From Heterocephalus glaber (taxonomy: Eukaryota; Chordata; Mammalia; Rodentia; Bathyergidae): a DNA stretch of 64,000 nt. The notes under the pieces were generated by a model that saw nothing but the letters and a program-made list of their open reading frames with translations, was not told the origin of the DNA and did not search any database. Shown here in pieces: positions 35,620 to 49,549 of this stretch. Position 1 is the first letter of the stretch. Every line of letters starts with the position of its first letter. Location of the stretch: the NCBI RefSeq assembly GCF_000247695.1, contig NW_004624748.1, forward strand, positions 9,748,482-9,812,481. The letters are read 5' to 3'. The position numbers were made by a program, and so were the translations under genes.

Positions 35620-35703
35620 GGGCCGGGGATTTAGCTCACTGGTTCTGGCGCCTGCCTCACAAGTGCAAGATCCCGAGTTCGATCCTCGGTACCAAAAAAA
35701 AAA
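35620..35703 (+). mobile_element. young ID SINE, nearest to KCTD4
   Basis: GGCCGGGGATTTAGCTCACT body. Target-site duplication ATAATTTTTTA at 35609-35619 and 35704-35714. It lies 1.2 kb upstream of the KCTD4 exon. Confidence 0.96.
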
Positions 35704-36889
35704 ATAATTTTTTATATCTAAAGAAAATCTAAAACTGTTTATAGAAAATAAAAGGTAGGCATTTTTAGAAGAATTTGTTTTAATACTTATCAACATACAG
35801 TTAAATAATTTAGAAATAACTTTAATGCAATAGAAATATAAACCAATCTAATATAAAATCTAAAGTCTCCAGTAAAATTTAAAAAAATCTAAAGTCTAAT
35901 TCTAAGAACAATGTGGTTCTTCAGAATAACTTAGTAATGGGTCAAATAACAGTGTACTAGGAACAATGTTCACATTTCTTGTGTACCACTGGACATTTAA
36001 ATTCTAGAAATGAAAGCTCAGAACCCTAAGAAAGCTTCTGAAGGCAAATTAAAGGGGAAGGAGGGGAATAAGGGGCTGGGGAGACATCACACACTGCTCT
36101 TTCACTCTCTGTGACACTGACAGACAACAAACAAAATCTAACTTGGCATGACGATACTCACAGCAGGCATTTTGAATCTTAATCTTTCTCCTACCTTCGC
36201 AACACATGTATGCACACACGTCAATATAGTATTTTCTATAGTAGTACAAGTCTTTGTGTAGCAGTGAAGCAAGTTTAGGGCCAAAAACCTCATGAATTTT
36301 TCAACCGAAAAAAAAAGAGTAAATGATTACTACAAAACCTATTTGATTTTTTTACCTTTAAGGTAAAAAGTAAAATAACCTTTTGTGAAAAGATGTCAAG
36401 AAAATATCCTTTCATTTAATGAAAGAAATTAATGAAGAGCCCTGCATCAGAATCACAAGCAAATCCAACTAAATTTGAGTGCAATGTCATAAACAACAAG
36501 TTTAAATACTCTTATTTGAGCCTCAAAAATGAAAATACCACAGTAAAATATGCGACTTTTTAAGGAGAGAAAATTCTATATGCCTACTTCCTATCACCCT
36601 AGGTTTATCATTTACTTTTTTAAATGATTCTAATGCAATAACACTATTTTCAAAAGATATTATTTAATATTAAGCCTGCCTAAGAAATAATTTAAGACAT
36701 TTAGAAATGTATAGAAATTCACATTTGGCTGCAGAATAAACGTGTGTGATTGCTTGACTGGTAAGAAGAAATTCAGTTTACTCCAAGTTAACTCTTTACT
36801 ATTTCAAAGAATATACATAAAGCCCCTCTGAAAACAAATCCCTTCCCTGATACAGTTAAATGCAAATTCTCTTTTCTGTCTTACTCCAG

Positions 36890-37857
<968 letters not shown>

Positions 37858-38240
37858 TTACCTGTCTCACGGACAAAGGCAACAAGCATGCAGCCAGCAA
37901 GCTTCGGAAAACCACAGCATCAAAGGCATCCCAAATAGCGTGCAAGGCTAGCTCTGTACTATAGAGCCCTGCTGCTAATCAAGTACTGTGAGCTAACGGT
38001 ATGTAAATTCTATCACTAAAGATGCCCTTTTCTGGGGTGCTCCTGCTGATCAGACTCTTTCTCCTAAGTTGAAAACAGTAATCATCTATATACTGTAAAT
38101 AAAGATTGAATGCTTTTGCTATTTGTTTATTTTTCCTTAAGCTGTCTTTCAATCACCATGTCTGGGGTACTTGTACAAAAAGCAAGCATGTATATTATCT
38201 ATAGTTCACTTAAATATATGGTAATAAAATATTTTAAGGG
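37858..38240 (+). other. KCTD4: KCTD4 3' UTR with polyadenylation signals
   Basis: AATAAA hexamers occur at 38098-38103 and 38223-38228 after the stop codon, with a further one at 38506-38511. The first is about 240 bases past the stop and is followed by T-rich sequence (TTTTGCTATTTGTTTATTTTT), which fits a cleavage signal. Which site is used cannot be told from sequence, so the 3' end given is provisional. Confidence 0.55.
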
Positions 38241-40002
38241 GCTCTAAGGTTTAACATCCTATTTATGGCAAAAATCTACAAAGAAACTGAACTGATAAAA
38301 TTAACCACTGAGAGCAAAACAGATGTGCAGCTCTACCTAAAACAGAGCTGTAGTGAAACAAAATGAGATTGTAAAAAGGTATTAAAGCTATTCATTTGAT
38401 TTTTAATAGCAGGCACCAAAAGCTTATTCATAGTTCTTGTATTTCATACTACAATTACAGCTGAATTGATATTTTGCTGAAGATTCCTAGAAAACTGTTG
38501 ATAACAATAAAAAATAAATAACCTTGTCAGCTTCTTTGGTTGTATTAATATTATAATAAAAAGTTGCATGTGTCACTTTAAAAACAAATAGTTCCACTTG
38601 ATGATTTTGCATAATAAATGTATTACACTCTGAATGTAACCCATGGCAGGCTACAACAGCCCTGACTAGTCTTGGAAGTGACAAAAATCAGCAAATTCTT
38701 TTCTTTGCACAACTGAGCTCCAATACAGCATGGATGACTTAGTTTCAACAGGGTATATGGTATTAGAATAAAGGAGTCCATTTTCACAATCATCCTATAT
38801 ATTTATTCCTTTTTCCTGCTCAAGAATGTTAAATGAATACCACTGAACATTCTCATGAAAGGACTTCATTGCTTCTTTTCAATACTTATCTAAATGCTTA
38901 ATCTTAGACTCACTGACTTGTGTTGATTTCTTCATGGTAATTTCTTAAAAATCATTTTACATTTGGCTGTTTCTATGAAATAAATCTACAATACTAACTG
39001 AACTTTAAATATAAGTCCATTCCCAACCCCAAGCCTGCCCCAAGAAAGAAAAGCTAAATCATTTCTCTTTACTTGTTCTTTGATTAGAACTAGTTATATC
39101 TTAAATTTCCTCCTTTGAAAATTAAATCATTAAAACTGATAACTAAATCTAATGTTAACAACCTTCAACAAAAGATTTTTTTTTAACTCTTGGCTGAGAT
39201 AACATAAATTAGGTCTATACCAAAATTTTGATTACTCATAAAAACTTAGAATGAGTAAAACTAGTATTATTTCTGGAATTATAACTGACTTCCACTTACA
39301 ACACCTAAGATAATATCAAAGGTGGCTGTACATACTAAAAGGAACCTTTTAAAATCTATTATAGAGCAAAGTCCTTTCAGAAATTCTCATTAAACAACAA
39401 CAAACTCCACATTAACTATGCAATTTTTTGTTATGTATGCTAAGAAAAAATGTTTCTACTAAAATATCAAATTATCTTAAGTACTTTAAATGGTTTAATC
39501 AGGATTCAAAGGAACCACAGAGAAAAACACAACTGTCACTACAATTGAACTGTTTATATACCTCTCCAGTTTATAAAATGACTTTTCCTTGGCATTTGGA
39601 CTTCAATAATGAAAAAAATGGTTGTGATTTAATGTCAAAGCCAGAATTTCTCTAACAAGATTTCATTGTAGATAATAAAAATAGCCCTGACACATCTTTT
39701 TTACAGGAGATGTAGCTGAGCAAATCTCCTTAGAAAAATTACAAGTAAGGTTTTCGCATCAACTCACAAAAATAGAACTTAATTTTTTAACAGTTAATAT
39801 TGTTAGAAACTACTAAAAATCATTTTTATGCAGCATCTCTATACAAATCATATCTTGATGCATTTAATTCCTTCTCAAGCTTCTGATAAATCACAGAATT
39901 GTAAAATAAATAACGAAGGATATTTATCTAGGTTGGTTACCCTTATAACTTTTTATAAATGTATATATTTAAATTCAAAATTACTTACTTTTGGATTTGC
40001 AT

Positions 40003-40089
40003 TTTTTTTTTTTTTGGTAACAGGTACAGAAATCAGGTCCTTGCACTTGCGAGGGAGGCGGCAGAACCACTGAGCTAAATCCCCAGCCC
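40003..40089 (-). mobile_element. ID SINE
   Basis: Target-site duplication TGGATTTGCAT (39992-40002) and TGGATTCGCAT (40090-40100). Confidence 0.95.
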
Positions 40090-40179
40090 TGGATTCGCAT
40101 ATTCAAGTGCCTAAATATTGTGCTGTAAGTGCACAGAAAGTATCTAGGTTTTTTGTTGCTGGTGGTTTTTGTTTGTTTG

Positions 40180-40328
40180 TTTTTTGAGACAGGTTCTTGC
40201 TATACAGTCTGTGCTGGCCTTGAACTTACTAAATAAATAGCCCAGGCTTCCACTGCCTCAAACTCCTGGTGATCCTACTGTCTCAGCCTCCCTGAAGAGG
40301 GGATGACAAATGTGTATACCATGCTGGG
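40180..40328 (-). mobile_element. B1 SINE
   Basis: TTTTTTGAGACAGGTTCTTG start, CTGTCTCAGCCTCCCTGAAG core, ACCATGCTGGGG end; diverged. Confidence 0.82.
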
Positions 40329-40671
40329 GTCAGAAAATATCTAGTTCTTAACTTTAATGTCTTCAAAAATTTTTTTTCAGAAATACTTTCTATTCAACAA
40401 ATTCAAGAAATCATATAACATGTCAATTATAAGTAGGAGTGAAGCTTTCGTAACATTTTTGTTTCCAGTCCCTTAAGAATTTCTCTCTCAGATCGTTTCT
40501 GGCCACTTACATCCCAAAAACCTAGTTCCTGGCACAAACCAGGTATTCACGAAGAGGTGTGAATACAGAATATCAAAATACAGGCTTCTCTCACTTGATA
40601 TCATCTTCCAACGCAAGTATTCCTAAAATGTTAAGTAAAACTGAATTCTGGAAAAGCAAGTAATATTTTTA

Positions 40672-40693
40672 ATGTCATGTCATGTCATGTCAT
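40672..40693 (+). repeat. (ATGTC)4 microsatellite
   Basis: Four units of ATGTC. Confidence 0.85.
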
Positions 40694-40933
40694 TTAAAGA
40701 ACATGAGGTGAATCATCCATCTCACTAGACTAACAAATATCCCAAATTTGTCTATTTATGAATCTAGATTTTTACATATCAAGTTTGCTGAAAAGCAGGT
40801 TAACTTTTTAAGACTTGTACAATCCACAGAACTAATATATTATGAGGAAGAAATATAGTACAATGAAATTTACATGGGTTCTGGAATCTAACTTTCACTA
40901 ATTTGCTTATAGGGCCATAAGCAAGATCCTTAG

Positions 40934-40993
40934 CTTAAAAATTTGAACATCCTTATAATAAAACTTAAAAATTTGAACATCCTTATAATAAAA
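40934..40993 (+). repeat. exact 30-bp tandem duplication
   Basis: A 30-base unit starting CTTAAAAATTTGAACATCCT occurs twice head to tail with no mismatch (40934-40963, 40964-40993). Confidence 0.95.
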
Positions 40994-41286
40994 TAATAAA
41001 ATATAATAATTATTTGATAGGGCTTTTTATAAGGCTTAAAGGCTGAGTTGCATGTAAAATCCCTCACCCCCTCATAGACTTTCAATCAAAGCACTGATTT
41101 TTGTATGCAATTCAAAGGTATCTTCACAACCATTTACACTGACTAAGCTTAGACATGAACAAAACAGAAAACTTTTAACATATCCTCAACTTCTGTAATG
41201 AAATATTCTGAAACACAAAAAAATACGCTTTAAATTGCTACAAGTAAACACAGACTTCATTTTATTAGTTTAAAAATACATATGAT

Positions 41287-41380
41287 GGGCCTGGGGCTGT
41301 ACGTCAGTGCTAGAGAACTTGCCTACCATGCATAAGGCCATGAGTTCAAGACTCAATACTGCCAAAAACAAACAAACAAA
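41287..41380 (+). mobile_element. older ID SINE
   Basis: GGGCCTGGGGCTGTACGTCA, TGAGTTCAAGACTC and CAAACAAACAAA tail. Confidence 0.82.
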
Positions 41381-41494
41381 AAGCAGAAAGACACATGATG
41401 AATTTTTGGACTTATTTTCTAGTCTCATATAAAAACCCTAAAAAGCAAAATAAACATAGCAACTGTTTTATCAGCAATTTAAAATCAATGGGAA

Positions 41495-41590
41495 GGGGCT
41501 GGGGATTTAGCTCAGTGGTTCTGGTGCCTGACTCACAAGCGCAAGGTCCTGAGTTCGGTCCCCAGTACCAAAAAAACAAAACCAGAAAAT
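41495..41590 (+). mobile_element. young ID SINE
   Basis: GGGGCTGGGGATTTAGCTCA body. Target-site duplication AAAATCAATGGGAA at 41481-41494 and 41591-41604. Confidence 0.96.
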
Positions 41591-41829
41591 AAAATCAATG
41601 GGAATAACACATGTGATGATACAATCTTAGAGATATGCCTATCTAATAAATTACGATGAATACTTCAAAATGCAATGATGTTAGTCAAAGATAAAAATAT
41701 AGCATGTGAATCATAATTATCCTTGCTAGTAAAGCAGCGCTGTAATACTGACTATCCAAAATAACATGCAAGTTAAAAATTCTTTGTATCTAGCTTTGGT
41801 ATATGTGACCTGTGGCAGATTTATCTTCC

Positions 41830-41874
41830 TAATCATTATTTTGCTTAATATTAGCTTAAACAAAATAATGATTA
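41830..41874. repeat. inverted repeat, 14-bp arms
   Basis: TAATCATTATTTTG (41830-41843) and CAAAATAATGATTA (41861-41874), 17-base loop. Confidence 0.9.
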
Positions 41875-42170
41875 AGCTAACATTAAAACTGATTTGCTTC
41901 TATCAATAAACACCAAGAGAGTAATATTAAAGGAACACATGCTGGAGAGAACTGAGATCAAATCTAAAATGTGCCTAATACAAAGAGAGGACTGTATTCT
42001 TTTTTCTTGACAAAAATACACAACAGTTTAAGAATTTATATTAAACAAAAATCACTGATATATATGTCAGAAGCTGTTATAAATTACCTATATTTACTAA
42101 AAATTTCTAATGGTAAGAAAGGAAAACTTCAGCATTTTGTATGTAAAGTACTAAAACTATTGTTTTATTT

Positions 42171-42267
42171 TTATTTATTTATTTATTTATTTTGGTACTG
42201 GGGATCGAACTCAGGTCCTTGAGCTTGCACAGCAGGTGGTGGCACCACTGAGCTAAATCCCCGGCCC
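42171..42267 (-). mobile_element. young ID SINE
   Basis: (TTTA)n tail. Target-site duplication ACTATTGTTTTATTT at 42156-42170 and 42268-42282. Confidence 0.96.
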
Positions 42268-43180
42268 ACTATTGTTTTATTTCAACATTAGTTATTTTGC
42301 TGAATTGGTAACAAAAGAATGAGATAATTATACCTCCTTACTATGTCTTAAAATCTTGCTCCCTACCCTAAAATATAACATAGTTAACCTAACAGCATGA
42401 TAGATTTTTCCAAACCTAAGATTCCAGAGGATTCAGTAACATTTAAAAGCAAGTTTTATTATCTAAAAATATCAAGATAATTTTTAAAAATTCCTTTTTG
42501 AAAACAAGCTCACTTTTGAAAAGTAATTTTGATTACTGTACTTTAGGATGTATAGCATAAACTTTTTATACTATGAAGGTGTAGGATTGAGCAAGTCTAT
42601 TCATTTACTCTAGCACCTCACTGATTTTGCTTGCTATAACAGATGTTTATTAACTAATAAAATGTTGAATGATTCTGCTTTTCACTCAATTAGTTGCTTG
42701 AATCTGATAATCTTCTATCACTTAATGTGGTTTTACAAAGAATTAAGCCATTTTGTGTTTTCTTTAGGTATTATACCATTTGATTAATTATTTGTATTTT
42801 TTTTTAAAAAAACTAAAGTGTGAAGAGACTATGATCCTATGTTCTAATGAAACTATTTTGATTTTTAAATATTTTTTTCTATGTATATATTGATATTTTA
42901 AAAGAAATTGCTATAGAAAGAAAAAAGGGAAAAAAAAGTGAAAAAAGGGAAGATTTTACACAGCCATGAATGAATAAAAATTATTAATAAAGTTTAGATG
43001 AAACACCAAAGAATCTACAAGTTATAGGTAATTTTTAGAGTGTACCTTCTTTCTTTTTAAAAATTATTTATTTTTAAATCAACAAACAGTATGTATTTAT
43101 GATACAAAACATAATGGTTTGAAATACGTACTTTATGTATCTTGGATTGGCTAATTAACTTATGTCTTTACTCACAAATA

Positions 43181-43268
43181 CATATATATTTTTTCTGGTA
43201 CTGGGGATTGAACTCAGGACCTTGCATTTTCGAGGCAGGTACGGCGCCACTGAGCTAATCCCCAGCCC
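43181..43268 (-). mobile_element. ID SINE
   Basis: Target-site duplication CTCACAAATA at 43171-43180 and 43269-43278. Confidence 0.95.
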
Positions 43269-44089
43269 CTCACAAATAATTTTTGGCATGAGAATAGATA
43301 CTGTATTTCCAGTTGCTAAACACAGCTCCCCTCCCCCCAAAAATATACCATGGTCCAACATATAAAATTCAGCTACCTTGAAAACTGGAAGCAGACTATG
43401 TTAAAATGCCATTTTGGTTCCCAGTTATATTCTCTTCCCCTTTTCTTTGTGTCTCAATGATAATTTACATTAGCAGAGATAGCACTTAATGAGAGAAAAG
43501 AAAAAGGAGGTTCAACTATACTTCTTGCTATTACTGAACAAATCATTATTGTGTATAATTACATATAGTATATAAAATTCACTAAATGATAAATATATAG
43601 AAAATAAACTTGTTTGTATAAAATATATACAAATTTGGCAGTTAACATGGAGATGTTTAGTGACGCCAAAGGGTATGTAGGCATTAAGTAAAATCATTCC
43701 TAATCTTCATTCTGTATCACTCCAAACTCTCCATTTAACTAAAAGACATAATCAAAAACTGTTAAAAAGAATTACTTTTAACTCATTTCATTTTTAGAAT
43801 CAAACAGTAATTTGTTTCAAGCCAGGTTCAAGGCAGTGGAAAAGAAAAGCAGTCGAGGATTTCAAATTAATAATGAAGTAAAAAGCTAAAACCTTTTCAA
43901 CAGAAATGGTTTTTCCAATAAGTAAATGCTACCCCTATCTACCTCTTTTCTACCAAGAAATCATGTATAATTGTTTCTGTAAGATCCAAGTATTGTAAAA
44001 GATCACTCCTCTGGAAGTGTGAATGAGTCAAAAAAAAGTGGGAGGTGCTAGGAACCTGATTCTTTAACAAAGAAGATATTGAAAATGTC

Positions 44090-44205
44090 TGGAATTTGCT
44101 GACATTTACTCATTATCAGGTACAGCACTATTTATGTGCGTTATCTCATTAAAAGTGCCCAACACAAACTCTCATGAGGTCCTGGGGTACAGATTGGTAG
44201 TTCAA
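44090..44205 (-). mobile_element. MIR-like fragment
   Basis: GCTGACATTTACTCATTATC, GTACAGCACTATTTATGTGC and GTTATCTCATTAAAAG match the MIR 3' region in reverse. Confidence 0.5.
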
Positions 44206-44234
44206 TATCCATTCTCTTCTTTGTTAAAAACCAA

Positions 44235-44660
44235 ACTTGATTCTGGTGGCAACTGTACCCAGAATAAACCCGCACATTTCCTAGTGTTCTGTGGCTGCTA
44301 GGTGTGGCCAAATTATCAATTTTTAACCAATGTAATCTAAGCAGGGCTTGACTTTTGAATATGCTCTTAAAGAGAGTTACAAAGCTGCTTTAGCCCCTTT
44401 GCCCTCTCCCTCTTACCCCATTTTAATAAATGAGATGTAGATGGACCACTTTGAAGATGGAAGCCATAAGCTAATGATGGTAAAGAGCTGGTTATGGCCA
44501 TGGAACCACTATTGTGCAATAATGCCTTCAGACTGGACCCTTAAAGAACTCAGTGAGTTCTGTTTTGTTTTTTTATTTGGTACTGGGGATCGAGCTTGGG
44601 ACCTTGCCCTTGTGAGGCAGGCAGCAGAACCACTGAGCTAAATCCCCGGCCCTCAGTGAG
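44235..44660 (+). mobile_element. ancient interspersed repeat, class uncertain
   Basis: CACATTTCCTAGTGTTCTGT, GGCTGCTAGGTGTGGCCAAA, ACCAATGTAATCTAAGCAG and TGGACCACTTTGAAGATGG follow a pattern I know from old dispersed mammalian repeats but cannot name. It is interrupted by an ID SINE. Confidence 0.4.
44558..44651 (-). mobile_element. young ID SINE
   Basis: Target-site duplication CTCAGTGAG at 44549-44557 and 44652-44660. Confidence 0.95.
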
Positions 44661-46619
44661 AAGTTTGACCAAAGACATGAGGTTGAAAATGGGTGAAGTA
44701 ATACTGAAGAAAGGCCATCACCTCTTAGGGCTAGGCTAAGACCTAGCTCAAAACCTAGCTTTCTTATCTTGAAACTTCCTTTAGAAGGGGGAAAAATGAA
44801 TATGCTGTAAGAAAAGACTACAGCAGAGAATCCATTCCAGAGATTTGTGGACCTGCAACAAGAAAAGGGAAAAGGAGTGACTGATAGGTCAAGAATAATG
44901 AGTGTAATGAGGAAAGAAATTTATGTGAACCAGACAGATTTTCCTCATTCATGCACAGAATCGTTATTGAATTAAATCTGGGAGAAATAGCTACCAACTG
45001 GGAATAACTTGAAAGTGATCTCTAAAAATGAACTAAAAATTCTTCCAGGGAATATCTAAGAAAAAGCAGAATACCTTTAAGCAAATAGAAGGGAAAGCAT
45101 TCATATATCAAGTAAACAAAAGAACAACATTACAGATTTCTGAGATATAGTAAGTTTTTTGTACTGTCTCTGTTTTGGGGGTGGAGAAAGAACTCTGAGG
45201 TGGAAGGGTGTAATTATTTCCCTATAGTACCGTGAATCTTGGAGAAAACACTTAGGATTATAAAGCAGTTTGAATGCCTGCTTTAGAGTCGTATAAGAAG
45301 GAATGAAGTAAGAACACTGGGGAAGAGAAGTGTAGTCTAAACTAGGGAGTTGGTAGAAGAGAGATGTGGCCAATTTCTTAGAAATAGTGTTATGAATGAA
45401 GGAAAGGTTGCATAAAGGCTACCTCCAGACAGAGAGAAGGTCCTAAGGCTTTACCCAGTCTGGGCAGCCATTTGTTCTCTAGTAGCCCATATTGTTATCT
45501 CATTTTCCAAATTAACAAGCTTGTGGTAAATGACTCAAATAATTACTTATTTCCTCTGATAAGATGTCAACATAAGCATTAAGAAAAGCTACAGCTAGCT
45601 TGTGTACACAAAAGCTAAAATACTGGGATATTGATGCTAAAATTCCACATTGCTTAAAAAAGAGGAGGGGTGCCCCAAAGGACAATGCTCATTAAGTTTT
45701 CCTGGTTTACATAGCTGCAATATGATGGTCCCTTACAGGCAACGCCCACTCATCCTTAAATTAATAGATTTAATTTCTATATCCTTCAAAATGCATACTA
45801 ATTGCTCTTGTGTTACACTGTTTTGTAAGATAAAACGTGAAGTTATTTAAAAGCTTTATTTCTCACAATCCCTGGACAGACACATATCTATGAACCATTA
45901 AAAGACTTGAAACATAAGAATACACACATAAAGAGTCCACTGGAAACTGGCAAATTAATAAACGAAAGATGTTAACTAAGACCAATACAGCTAAATGTGC
46001 CTCAGTGTTGCACTGGAACCCAGGCATCTTTTTATTTCTAGTAACTTATATTGCATTAATTACCAAAACAGAATGAAGATGGATACAAAACAATTCTTAT
46101 TTTAAAGAACACAGGGAAGATGCCTAATAACCCAGATCATATTGATCTTTTATAAAATCACATAAGGAACTACAGGAACAATAATTGGTAGTGCTTGAAT
46201 TGAATATATACCCAACTAAAGTCGCTAACATTAGTGGTAGATTTCTTTTAAATGTTATTGTAATATGATACAGGTCAATATGATTCAGAAGTAAGGTAGT
46301 CTACCTAAAATTTTTTTAACTAGAAATATCCTATATGAATAATTGAGACATTTGAAATATTCTTAGCTATTATTTATTGACAGATTCCCCAAATGATCTC
46401 TCTTGACTGAGCTTTCTTACTCTAATATATTATTTTAATGTCCTGTAGTAGAAATGATTTTTCTTACGACTACTATGAATAGCCAAATAAATTTCAAACT
46501 ACCACTAGCTGAAATGAATAGCCCTTTCCTTATTAGGGCATCCAGTGAGAAAGAAAGGAGGTATTTGAAGAAAGGGAAGAAAACTGATACCATGATATCT
46601 GAGTATCACTTCTGGGTTG

Positions 46620-46703
46620 TTTTTTTTTTTGGTACCAGGGATCAAACTCGGGACCGTGTGCTTGAGAGGCAGGTGGCAGAACCACTGAGCTAAATCCCCA
46701 GCC
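46620..46703 (-). mobile_element. ID SINE
   Basis: T-tail, GGTACCAGGGATCAAACTCG, GAGCTAAATCCCCAGCC; flanks CACTT on both sides. Confidence 0.93.
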
Positions 46704-47465
46704 TGCACTTGTTTTTTGATGACTGCATATGATAAAGACTATTGAAGAGAGTGATAATGTACCAATACAAAGAATCACTTCTCTTTAAAGAAAAAATATT
46801 TAAAATATACGCTGGGAAAACTGTCATAGATTTAAAAAGGAAACAAATAGGACCCCTTCAAATCACTTTAAAACATATATGGAAAAAGTAAGGCAACCAA
46901 TTAAGGTAATTTAGGTGACAGATGTCAGGTATAATAAACCCAAAGAAATAATTAACAAAAATAATACAAGCAACCATTTTTTTTTACATCATATAGACAA
47001 TATGGACTAAATTAGATCAGAGTTCATAATTAAGACAAAAATGTGCACTTGTTAAAAATTAGATTTCAACATCAAAGGAAATGAAGGAAGGAATACAGGA
47101 AGTATGAGGAAAACAGAAAAGGGAAGTATGGTCCAATAAATAAGTCAATTCTTCAACATAAGTATTTAGGGTATATATCCAACTTGAAAAATAAACATGA
47201 GCTACAAGTTCATTTTGAGGAAATACATACATACATATATATATGTATATTTACATAAGAAAATTATAACTATATCTAAAATAGGCAAAATAGTGACAAA
47301 TCTAATGTGAGGGTTAAAGTCCTACAACAGACCTTGAAAAATAGCATATTTAATAAAGTTTACTCATCAACCTTTTTTTTAAAAAAAATGAGATCTAATA
47401 TTGAAATCTAGACAATGAAAAATGAAAATAAAGAACAAGACAGCATGATCAAAAGACCAGAAAGT

Positions 47466-47555
47466 GGCCCAGGGATTTAGCTCAGTGGTACTGCGCCTGC
47501 CCTGCAAGTACAAGGTCCTGAGTTCGATCGCCAGTACCACACACATTTAAAAAAA
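47466..47555 (+). mobile_element. ID SINE
   Basis: GGCCCAGGGATTTAGCTCAG body. Target sites ACCAGAAAGT (47456-47465) and ACTAGAAAGT (47556-47565). Confidence 0.94.
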
Positions 47556-48244
47556 ACTAGAAAGTACACATTTATTTATAATACTAAGGTTAAATAGAGA
47601 ATTGGCTGTAGATTGTTAATCTTCAAAGTCTTGACATTCAGCAATTCTTTCAGTCCTTTCTCCTCTGTTAATTTCCAGTAAATTAACTATACTTGTCCCT
47701 ATTCTCTACAATGGTGAGTTATCTACATCAGATCTCCCACTGAAAACACCTATAAAAACTCAGTAAGATATTAAAGGTATCCAAAAAACCCCACAAGATA
47801 ACAAGGAATTATGCCTCAATATAGGGAAAATGAGAATCTTGAGGTCATGGGCCAATGTAGGGAAAATGAGACCCTTTGTTAATACAGCCTCCCAGGGCAA
47901 GGAGAACAAAAATCAAAGGCCAGACGCTACACAAGGTGGAAAATCTAATAGGAGTTCCTTACAACAACAATTTTAAAATTCAAAGGTCTGTACCCATGAG
48001 ATGATGATAAACAGGAAGGGGGAAAAGTCCCCCAAAAGTTTAACTGGGTTAACTACAGTTCCCACTTTGCTGCAAACAATCTTGTTATATTTGAGAGTCC
48101 TAGCTTTTTTTTTTTACTTTTCTTTTTCCTTTTAATAATGTTTCAACTAGGATTGGTAGGTTACATGCTCATCACAACGACCACCTAGTTCAATCTTCTG
48201 GGCTATCCTATCAGAGAAATCTCAAGCACCAAGAGTGGTTTAAA

Positions 48245-48740
48245 ATGATTGTAGTAGACTCAAGATAACTGCCAACAATCCTTCCTACCCCTGTATTTCC
48301 ACAAAGCTAGTCTTATCAAAAAGGAGAGCCCATTTTATTTCCCCTGTTCTTGAATCTGGGATGGTTCTATAACTTGATGTGACCAACTGAACGCAGTTGA
48401 AGTGACCTTAAGATGCCTGTAAGGCTATGCTGTTCTGGAAAAGTAAATATGCTTGGGCTGACCACCAACTGATGGAAACACACTAAGAGGCCACACAGAG
48501 AGAACAAGGTGCCCCAGTCCCACTGCACCAAGTCTCAGACCATCAATTCAGAAGTCCTGGATACTGCATTGTGACCGACCTTCCACTGCATGAGTATGTA
48601 ACTCAAATTGTTATCTGAAGAGCAGAAGCAGCCCAGTTTAATCCAGTCTACCCAGATTCATGGAAACACTACATCACTACTGTTTGAAGAGTCAGTTTTG
48701 GGACAGCTTGTTATATAGCAATAAATTATTAAAACAGTGG
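48245..48740 (+). mobile_element. MLT1-like LTR
   Basis: ATGTGACCAACTGAACGCAG, AGACCATCAATTCAGAAG, GAGCAGAAGCAGCCC and the end AGTTTTGGGACAGCTTGTTA then TATAGCAATAAATTATT are typical of MLT1 LTRs. Confidence 0.68.
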
Positions 48741-49208
48741 ATCAGAGTTAGCAGCAGTCACAAGTGCCTAGGTAAGACAGGTCCTCAGAGGGAAGAAAGA
48801 ACTTTCCCTGAAAGTCGTATTTTACTTTTATAAATCATTCCACAAATATAATGTGCAAATATAGCCAAGAAACTAGAGTCAGTGACTAAGTATAAATGAA
48901 AACACCAACAAAAAAGTGATGCTAAAAGGCGCCAGAGATTGAAATTAACTGGACTGTGATTAAAATAATAATAATAACAGCAACAACAATAAAAGACTAA
49001 AATATCTACAGGGAAAATTGTCATACATTCAAAAAAAAATCAAACAGAACATCTAGAAATTAAAAATAGAATAGGCACAATTTAAACCTCACCAGGTAAG
49101 TTTAATATTAGACTAGATACAAGTGAAGAAACTAATGAGTTGGGATATAGGAAAAATAAAATTTCCAGAATACAGTATGGAAAAAAACAGGCAAAAAAAA
49201 TCAGAACA

Positions 49209-49361
49209 TGCCTGGCATGGTGGTGCATGCCTGCAATCCTAGCACTTGGAGGCTGAGGCAGGAGGACTGCCGCAAGTTCAAAGTCAGCCCGGGCTATATA
49301 GTGAGTTCAAGACCACCTGAACTCCATAGCAAGTCCCTGTCTCAAAAAAAAAAAAAAAAAA
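49209..49361 (+). mobile_element. B1 SINE ending at an assembly gap
   Basis: CCTGGCATGGTGGTGCATGC start, TTGGAGGCTGAGGCAGGAGG core, then an A18 tail cut by N. Target-site duplication AAAAAAAATCAGAACA at 49193-49208 and again at 49561-49576, after the gap and adapter. Confidence 0.93.
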
Positions 49362-49461
49362 NNNNNNNNNNNNNNNNNNNNNNNNNNNNNNNNNNNNNNN
49401 NNNNNNNNNNNNNNNNNNNNNNNNNNNNNNNNNNNNNNNNNNNNNNNNNNNNNNNNNNNNN
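49362..49461. other. assembly gap, exactly 100 N
   Basis: A 100-base N run, the usual placeholder for unknown length, sits inside the A-tail of the preceding B1. Confidence 0.99.
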
Positions 49462-49487
49462 GTGAGTACAGGACTTCTTTCTGGGAT

Positions 49488-49549
49488 GATGAGGAGAGCA
49501 CACGTCTGAACTCCAGTCACCTACCAGGATCTCGTATGCCGTCTTCTGC
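49488..49549 (+). other. Illumina TruSeq-type adapter left in the assembly
   Basis: From 49495 the sequence reads AGAGCACACGTCTGAACTCC then AGTCAC, an 8-base index CTACCAGG and ATCTCGTATGCCGTCTTCTG. This is the standard indexed Illumina adapter, preceded by an imperfect match to its first bases from ~49488. Its reverse translation gives MTGVQTCAL, a well-known adapter peptide. It is followed by A19. This is not genomic DNA. Confidence 0.98.

Noticed and set aside
47220..47252. TACATACATATATATATG tract as a possible promoter or TATA cluster
   Set aside because: Simple alternating repeat with no gene start nearby.
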